Shown here: positions 57,125-64,000 of the stretch, piece after piece
Layout: every line of letters starts with the position of its first letter
How positions within the stretch are numbered: the first letter of the stretch is position 1
Source of the DNA: Bradyrhizobium sp.
GTDB lineage: Bacteria > Pseudomonadota > Alphaproteobacteria > Rhizobiales > Xanthobacteraceae
Assembly (NCBI RefSeq): GCF_027451485.1
Contig: NZ_DAIDJE010000078.1
Span: 19,755 to 83,754 of the forward strand
Direction of reading: 5' to 3'
DNA length: 64,000 nt
Notes under the pieces: generated by a model
What the model was told of the DNA's origin: nothing
Database searches by the model: none
The model's input: only the letters and a program-made list of their open reading frames with translations
Made by a program: the position numbers and the translations under genes

Positions 57125-58480
57125 TTAATTCCGCCGCACGAGCCTTGCCGCGTAAAACCCGTCCAGCCCGCCAAGCCTCGGATCGGCATGCGGCAGGTGA
57201 CAGGGCAGGGTACGCAGATCGCCGTCTCGGTTAAGGATTTCGCTCAGGCCCGCGACCTCGCTCGCAGCGATCGGAACGCGCTGCATCGCAGATTCGGACT
57301 TCAGCAATTCCGATATCGCCTGCTCACCTTCTTCCGGCTCGAGCGAACAGGTGCAATAGATGAGCGTTCCTCCGGGTCTGAGCGCCGCGACGGCGCGTTG
57401 CAGCAGCCGCTTCTGGGCGGCCGCAAGTGGCGCAATGTCGGACTCCTGACGCAGCCAGCCGATGTCGGGATGACGCCGGATCGTTCCGGTCGAGGTGCAG
57501 GGGGCGTCGAGCAAGATGCCGTCGAAACCCGCGCCCTGGCTCTGGCCGAGCCACTCGGCGCCGTCGGCCACCACGAATTCAGCACTGAGCGACAGCCGAG
57601 TCAGGTTGTCGCGGAGCCGCGCCATGCGGGCGGGCGAGCGGTCGACCGCGGTGACCTGCGCACCGGCGTGAACGAGTTGCGCGGTCTTGCCGCCTGGGGC
57701 GGCGCAGAGGTCGACGATTTGCTTGTTCTTGATGTCACCGAACAGCCGAGCCGGCAGGGCAGCGGCCGCGTCCTGCACCCACCATTGGCCCTCGGCGAAG
57801 CCCGGCAACGTCGTCACCGAGCCTTGCAGTAGCGTGCGGACCGAGCCGGTCGGCAGCGTTTCGCCATGCAGCCGTGTCGCCCATTGTGCCGGATTGGACT
57901 TCACCGTGATATCGAACGAGGGCTCCTGCCCGATTGCAATCGCGATGTCGCGCGCAATCGTCTCGCCGTAATGGGCCGACCAGCGCGCGAGCAGCCATGG
58001 CGCAACGTCAAGATTTCTCGATTTTACCTCGTCAATCAGCGGCTGGCCCTCCCGCGCGCAGCGCCGCAGCACGGCGTTGACGAGGCCGGCATATTTCGCC
58101 GCACGACGATCCGACTGGACGAGCCGCACCGACAAATCGACCGCGGCATGGTCGGGCACGTCCATCCAGAGAATTTGCGCGGCGCCAATCAGCAGCGCGC
58201 TCTGCACGCGGGGTGCGTCGGTGGGAATGCCGCGATCAAGAAGCCGTGAAAGAACATGGCCAAGCGTACCCAGCCGCCGCAGGATCGTTGCGACCAGGCG
58301 CCGCATCAGCGCGCGGTCGCGGTCGGAAAGACTTTTCAGTCCGGGATGCGCGGCCGCGCCATCGAGTTGTTCGTCAAGCGTGCGGTGCTTGTGGAGGACG
58401 CCATCGAGAATGTCGGCTGCGATCCGCCGCGCGGCGAGGCCAGGCGCTTCAGTGGGCAGAGCGAATCGTTGCGGGGGCAT
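57125..58480 (-). CDS. rsmB: 16S rRNA m5C methyltransferase RsmB-type
   Basis: The 451-residue protein has an N-terminal NusB-like RNA-binding domain (about 10-150, GLAARRIAADILDGVLHKHRTLDEQL) and a C-terminal NSUN-type methyltransferase. The SAM loop is VDLCAAPGGKTAQL, motif IV is LLDAPCTSTGTIRRHPDIGW and motif VI is TCSLEPEEGE; the two catalytic Cys are in APC and TCS. It fits RsmB, which methylates C967 of 16S rRNA. The ATG at 58480 is chosen because the longer frame upstream has no similarity. Confidence 0.93.
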   Translation of the reverse strand: MPPQRFALPTEAPGLAARRIAADILDGVLHKHRTLDEQLDGAAAHPGLKSLSDRDRALMRRLVATILRRLGTLGHVLSRLLDRGIPTDAPRVQSALLIGAAQILWMDVPDHAAVDLSVRLVQSDRRAAKYAGLVNAVLRRCAREGQPLIDEVKSRNLDVAPWLLARWSAHYGETIARDIAIAIGQEPSFDITVKSNPAQWATRLHGETLPTGSVRTLLQGSVTTLPGFAEGQWWVQDAAAALPARLFGDIKNKQIVDLCAAPGGKTAQLVHAGAQVTAVDRSPARMARLRDNLTRLSLSAEFVVADGAEWLGQSQGAGFDGILLDAPCTSTGTIRRHPDIGWLRQESDIAPLAAAQKRLLQRAVAALRPGGTLIYCTCSLEPEEGEQAISELLKSESAMQRVPIAASEVAGLSEILNRDGDLRTLPCHLPHADPRLGGLDGFYAARLVRRN

Positions 58481-58651
58481 GGAGCGGGTACATCTTGTAT
58501 TTGGGTGCAGCAATCCGGACGTCAGCCGGTGGCGGTTGGCAGTTGCTGCGGAGAAGGGACGGGAATGCTGGACCACCGGCAGCAGGAATCGCTTTGCCAT
58601 GAGAATATGCCAATTATAAGAATCCGACGTATGACTTCGAGGTGAGCAGCC

Positions 58652-58867
58652 ATGACGGAACAGACATCGCAGCCAGAGCGGCGCGCATCCATTAGCGAAA
58701 GCAAGCTGCCGCCCGCTGCCCAACGCGCGCTGGCGGAAGCCGAAGCGCGGCGGAATGCTGCCGCGCTTGAAGCAAAGTCGCTGCCGAAGGAGTTTCAAGG
58801 GCCGAAGGGACCCGAGCCGACGCGATACGGCGACTGGGAGAGCAAGGGCATCGCCTCAGACTTTTGA
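58652..58867 (+). CDS. succinate dehydrogenase assembly factor 4 homologue (DUF1674)
   Basis: A 71-residue protein ending in the diagnostic GPKGPEPTRYGDWESKGIASDF. The eukaryotic SDHAF4 protects and matures the flavinylated SdhA subunit, and the bacterial DUF1674 members are its homologues. The N-terminal half is charged and probably disordered. The sdh genes are not in this window. The ATG at 58652 has GAGGTGAG upstream. Confidence 0.9.
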   Translation: MTEQTSQPERRASISESKLPPAAQRALAEAEARRNAAALEAKSLPKEFQGPKGPEPTRYGDWESKGIASDF

Positions 58868-58907
58868 GGCGGCGACTCCCAATCGCAGGCGTGTTCCGCC
58901 GCCGCGA

Positions 58908-59417
58908 TCAGCGCGTTACCACCACCGGGGTGCCGACCGAAACCCGGTCATAGAGGTCGGTGATGTCGGGGTTGAGCATCCGGATGCAGCCATAGGAGAC
59001 GAAGCCGCCGACCGACCCCGGCCTGTTGGTGCCATGGATGGCGTAATCGCCGCCTTCCAGCGTCATTGCCGCAACCCCCATCGGATTATGCGGCGAGCCA
59101 CCGGGAATGACATCGGGAAGACTCGGAATGTCGTGCTTGACTTCGGCCGGCGGAGACCAGGCCGGGTTGCGGTACTTGCCGCTGATCCGCGTGGTGCCGG
59201 ACCATTGCTTGCCGTTTTTGCCGACGCCGACCGGATAACGAACGGCGTGGCCGGAATCGAGGATGAGATAGAGGTGGCGTTCGTTTGTTTTGACCACGAT
59301 CGTTCCCGGGGAGTATTCGCTGCTCACGTCGACCATCTCGGGATGTGCCTGGACGCCATTGCTCGCCAGAAGCCCCATGCCGATGGTGGCCGCCGCCACC
59401 GTCATCCTCAAAGACAT
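58908..59417 (-). CDS. secreted L,D-transpeptidase
   Basis: The 169-residue protein has a signal peptide (MTVAAATIGMGLLASNGVQA) and a YkuD domain. The conserved parts are IVVKTNERHLYLILDSGHAVRYPVGVGKNGKQWSG, the IPGGSPHNPMG loop, and the catalytic HGTNRPGSVGGFVSYGCIRM with His and nucleophilic Cys. It would form 3-3 peptidoglycan cross-links or attach proteins to the wall. The start MSLRMTVAA at 59417 is chosen over 59429. It differs from the other YkuD protein at 15671-16204 in size and export. Confidence 0.93.
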   Translation of the reverse strand: MSLRMTVAAATIGMGLLASNGVQAHPEMVDVSSEYSPGTIVVKTNERHLYLILDSGHAVRYPVGVGKNGKQWSGTTRISGKYRNPAWSPPAEVKHDIPSLPDVIPGGSPHNPMGVAAMTLEGGDYAIHGTNRPGSVGGFVSYGCIRMLNPDITDLYDRVSVGTPVVVTR

Positions 59418-59836
59418 TGTCCGCTCCAATATGGCCCGCTCGAATACCGAGGAACAGCGAGACCAGCCCCGCGCGACCGGCCCTTACTTCGCATATTAAC
59501 CGCGTCCATTAACCCGGCGTTGTGCACGGACGTCGCGGCACGCAGTTTCGAGGGGGAAGCAAAGAAAATGTCGGAAATAAAGTAAATGACCGGAAAACCA
59601 CAGTGCTTGAGGAAACGTCCGTCGGCGCCGACCTTCGAATGACAAACGCGTGAAACGAGCGCCGTCGGCCCTGTAATCTGAGCGCGCAAGAAACCGCCCG
59701 CTCTGTCTCTTCGTTGATCGCCGCCCCAACATTTCCCGAACGACGAAGGATGCATTTGTGCCCGGCGATGCGTCGGCAGCGCGGCCTATGAAGGACGCGC
59801 TGCAAATCGTCAGGCGCACTGGTTTTGCGGTTCCGC
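59418..59836. other. gap between the L,D-transpeptidase and acs
   Basis: These 419 bases contain no credible gene. Near 59496-59512 there are two ATTAACC motifs, possibly part of the L,D-transpeptidase promoter. Confidence 0.5.
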
Positions 59837-61786
<1,950 letters not shown>

Positions 61787-62189
61787 TTGATCCCTCCACT
61801 CCCGATGGCGGCCCGCGAACGCCGAAAGGCTGCCGTCTTGATCGTTGCGAATGATTATGCGCCCGCGCCAACGACGCCGACAAGCGCAACGATTACGACC
61901 TTCGGCGGGCTCGTCCGTTGCGCCGGATCAACTTCCAGCAGGGGCTGCGCGGGCCCCCGGAACTGACGCCGTTTGCCCTGGGACTTAAGACCGCAGGGCA
62001 GGGCTGCATCGCCTTCCAAAGGTATTTAGTGACCAGTCCACAAAAGGCCGGGACTAGCCCTCGCGGCCAATACCCCCTAAATGGCCAGTTCGAGGCCGAA
62101 ATGCCCTTTTTGGCATCCGGTCCCGGGCCGGAACAAACAGAATCAACCGGCATTAGCAGGGTAAGCGTTGGAGTAAGGCGTCTAAAGCA
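61787..62189. other. promoter region between divergent acs and topoisomerase IB genes
   Basis: These 403 bases hold no gene I can support. They include a short perfect hairpin ATGCC-N6-GGCAT at 62101-62116 and GC-rich self-complementary patches such as TCCCGGG at 62123-62129. The promoters for both neighbours must lie here. Confidence 0.5.
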
Positions 62190-63356
62190 ATGACGGATCA
62201 GCAGAATTTCGAGACTGCGCGGCTGGATGTGGCCGGTCCGGAGATAGCTTTGGCCAAGGCGCTGGGACAGTGGCCGAAACCGCGGCCGTCCAAGCCGCGG
62301 AGGCGAGCCCAAAAGGCGGCCGCGGCGACCGCGCCGTCCGTCGAGATCCTGGCGCGGGAACTGGGCCTCACCCTCGGCGAACAGACCCAGCTCACCATCC
62401 GTCGCGTCAAGCGGGGCAAGACTTATTCCTTCGTGCGCGCCAACGGCTCGCATATCCGCGATGCCAAAACCATCCGCCGCCTGCATGCGATGGCGGTGCC
62501 GCCGGCCTATCAGAACGTGCGCTATTCGCCTGATCCGAATTCGCATTTGCAGGCTGTAGGGCGCGACGCTGCCGGCCGGCTGCAGTACCGCTATCACGCC
62601 GACTGGGAGAAGGTCCGCGAGCACCGCAAGGCGCATCGCCTCGCCAAGCTTGTCGGCGCGCTTCCAAAGATCCGCCGCCACGTCTCGATGCATCTTGCCG
62701 GCGACGAGCCCACCCGCGAGTTCGCGCTCTCGGCGGTAATCGAACTGATCGCGCGCACCGCGATCCGACCGGGCAACGAGACCTACGCGCGGATGAACGG
62801 CACCCGGGGCGCCACCACGCTTTTGAAATCCAACGTGACGCTGGAGGACGACGCGTTCGTGCTCTCCTTCAAGGCCAAAGGCGGCAAGGCCGTGCGCAAG
62901 GAATGCGACGCGGCCAAGCTCGTGCGCGCCATTCCGATTTTGCGCACGCTGCCCGGCCGGCGCCTGTTCCAGTATCGCGATGCGTCGGGCACGGTGCGCA
63001 CCGTTTCTACGACGAGCGTGAATGCCTTCCTGCGCGAGATCGCCGGCATCAAGATTTCGCTGAAGGATTTCCGCACGCTGATGGCCTCCGCCGTGGTGCT
63101 GGAATCGCTGTCGCGGGTCTCGCCGGCGTCGAGCCAGCACGGCCGCAAGCGCCAGGTGCTCGAGGCGATCCGCGCTGCCGCCGACCAGCTTTCCAACACG
63201 CCCGCGATCTGTCGCAAGAGCTACGTCCATGACACCATCGTCACTGCGTTCGAGGACGGCATTCTGGAGCGCTTTGCCGCGACCATGAAGGGTTACCGCA
63301 CCCAGAAGAAACGCGAGCAACTTCTGGCGCAGGTGGTGCTAGCGGCTGCGGCGTAA
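62190..63356 (+). CDS. DNA topoisomerase IB
   Basis: Poxvirus-like eukaryotic-type topoisomerase of 388 residues. After a basic N-terminal tail (RPSKPRRRAQKAAA) come the N-terminal domain (LTIRRVKRGKTYSFVRANGSHIRDAKTIRRLHAMAVPPAYQNVRYSPDPNSHLQAVGRDAAGRLQYRYH) and the catalytic domain. The latter has Arg in IRPGNETYARMNGTRGATTLLKSNV, Lys and second Arg farther on, and the nucleophile Tyr in CRKSYVHDTI. It relaxes supercoils without ATP. Topo IB occurs in a minority of bacteria, including many Bradyrhizobium-type genomes. It stands alone. Confidence 0.93.
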   Translation: MTDQQNFETARLDVAGPEIALAKALGQWPKPRPSKPRRRAQKAAAATAPSVEILARELGLTLGEQTQLTIRRVKRGKTYSFVRANGSHIRDAKTIRRLHAMAVPPAYQNVRYSPDPNSHLQAVGRDAAGRLQYRYHADWEKVREHRKAHRLAKLVGALPKIRRHVSMHLAGDEPTREFALSAVIELIARTAIRPGNETYARMNGTRGATTLLKSNVTLEDDAFVLSFKAKGGKAVRKECDAAKLVRAIPILRTLPGRRLFQYRDASGTVRTVSTTSVNAFLREIAGIKISLKDFRTLMASAVVLESLSRVSPASSQHGRKRQVLEAIRAAADQLSNTPAICRKSYVHDTIVTAFEDGILERFAATMKGYRTQKKREQLLAQVVLAAAA

Positions 63357-64000
63357 GCGGTTCGTTCAATCTCCGCATCTCCACACTCCTGCTCGTTCCG
63401 GAGCACGCGAAGCGCGAATGATGGTGCGCTGTTGCGCACCTAAGAATCCATTCGTCCACACGTTCTGCGGTGTGATGGATTGCGGCTCGATGCTTCGCAT
63501 CGCCCCGGAATGACGGAATCCTTCAGGCACATCTCCGCGTTCCCGCGGCTTCCTTCACCCGAGTCCTGCAAAATCGTTTTGCCCTCTTGCAGAGGGCGCA
63601 GGGAATGCCGGGCGCTTCAACGCACCCGCAGCCTCGTGTCAAAAGAAAACACGAGGTCGTCACTGCAGGTTCGCCGAAAACGTTCCGGCATTCCCCGCGC
63701 GGCTGGTTTACGGCTTATGGCGCGCTCTCCCTGGTGAGCCGGGCTTTCTTGCCACCATCCCTGCTGCGATGCGAAGCATCGTCTCCAGGTTAACGCCAGC
63801 GTCGGGGCGTCAGGACCACACGCTTTCGCCGTCCGCTTGCTGGCGCATTCGTCCCTTGCGCCACAAGCGTCCATCGCATCCCGCGCCCAGCGTTAAGTGA
63901 CGATCGCGAAACGCCCCTCTGTTTCAGAGCGCGGGACGCGCAGAGAGTTGCCAGTGATTTGCCCGACGCCACAAGCGAAAAGTGAGTGCGGCAGATTGGA
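63357..64000. repeat. non-coding palindrome-rich repeat region
   Basis: No gene is evident. The region carries stacked palindromes: GGTGCGC-N4-GCGCACC at 63423-63440, CGATGC-N3-GCATCG near 63488-63502, and a larger cruciform with GGGAATGCCGG at 63601-63611 matched by CCGGCATTCCC at 63685-63695. Nested inside the last is CCTCGTGT-N9-ACACGAGG at 63632-63656. The pattern resembles dispersed intergenic repeats I recall from Bradyrhizobium-type genomes, but no copy count could be made from this window. Confidence 0.5.

Noticed and set aside
59496..59512. Possible CtrA box TTAA...TTAA upstream of the L,D-transpeptidase.
   Set aside because: The spacer is 9 bases instead of 7, so it does not meet the consensus.

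Overview
The window is high-GC alphaproteobacterial chromosome. Gene order and protein sequence fit Bradyrhizobium or a close relative in the Nitrobacteraceae. The main pointers are rho-mnmE-mnmG-rsmG-parA-parB in the alphaproteobacterial order, paired glnK-amtB operons, a Flp/Tad pilus set, DUF1674/SDHAF4, and a poxvirus-like topoisomerase IB. Almost all of it reads as ordinary core chromosome. I saw no phage, insertion sequence, CRISPR array or integrated island.

Layout. 0-8 kb is the origin-proximal partition block: the last codons of hemJ, rho, mnmE, mnmG, rsmG, parA and parB, with three perfect parS palindromes, one of them inside rsmG. 8-12 kb on the minus strand is leuS-lptE-holA. 12-19.6 kb holds a membrane diguanylate cyclase, yggS, two small enzymes (a 2-keto-4-pentenoate hydratase-like protein and an L,D-transpeptidase), an orphan OmpR-type regulator, a cyclic-nucleotide-binding protein, xthA and lolA. 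19.7-23.4 kb is ftsK with an upstream aminotransferase and a perfect CtrA-type box. 23.6-27.6 kb carries two consecutive glnK-amtB nitrogen operons with sigma-54-like promoters. 27.8-31.8 kb carries tesB, a UbiH-type hydroxylase, an esterase-like hydrolase, a Trm112-like protein and a PilZ protein. 31.9-36.5 kb is cpaBCDE, part of a Tad pilus system with no pilin or cpaF beside it.

The most interesting stretch is 37.2-43.3 kb. It contains feoAB, then a porin, a secreted FMN-binding protein, ApbE flavin transferase and a four-helix membrane protein with four conserved-looking histidines. Motifs resembling the Irr iron control element lie in front of both feoA and the porin gene. I read this as one iron-acquisition module: a porin, an extracytoplasmic flavin/heme reductase, and ferrous iron uptake by FeoAB.

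43.3-64 kb is mixed metabolism: a LON-domain protein and a thioredoxin-TPR chaperone, tRNA-Gly(GCC), a PQQ-type sugar dehydrogenase with a diheme cytochrome c, panE, an SDR lacking the usual Tyr, a HCCA-isomerase-like protein, a MATE pump, DUF2239, a GST, purH, heparinase II/III, rsmB, an SDHAF4 homologue, an L,D-transpeptidase, acs and topoisomerase IB. The last 0.6 kb is a non-coding, palindrome-rich repeat.

A second theme is a set of imperfect hairpin repeats of 41-79 bp sitting at gene boundaries, often just ahead of a start codon. All functional calls rest on reading protein and DNA motifs; no database search was run.
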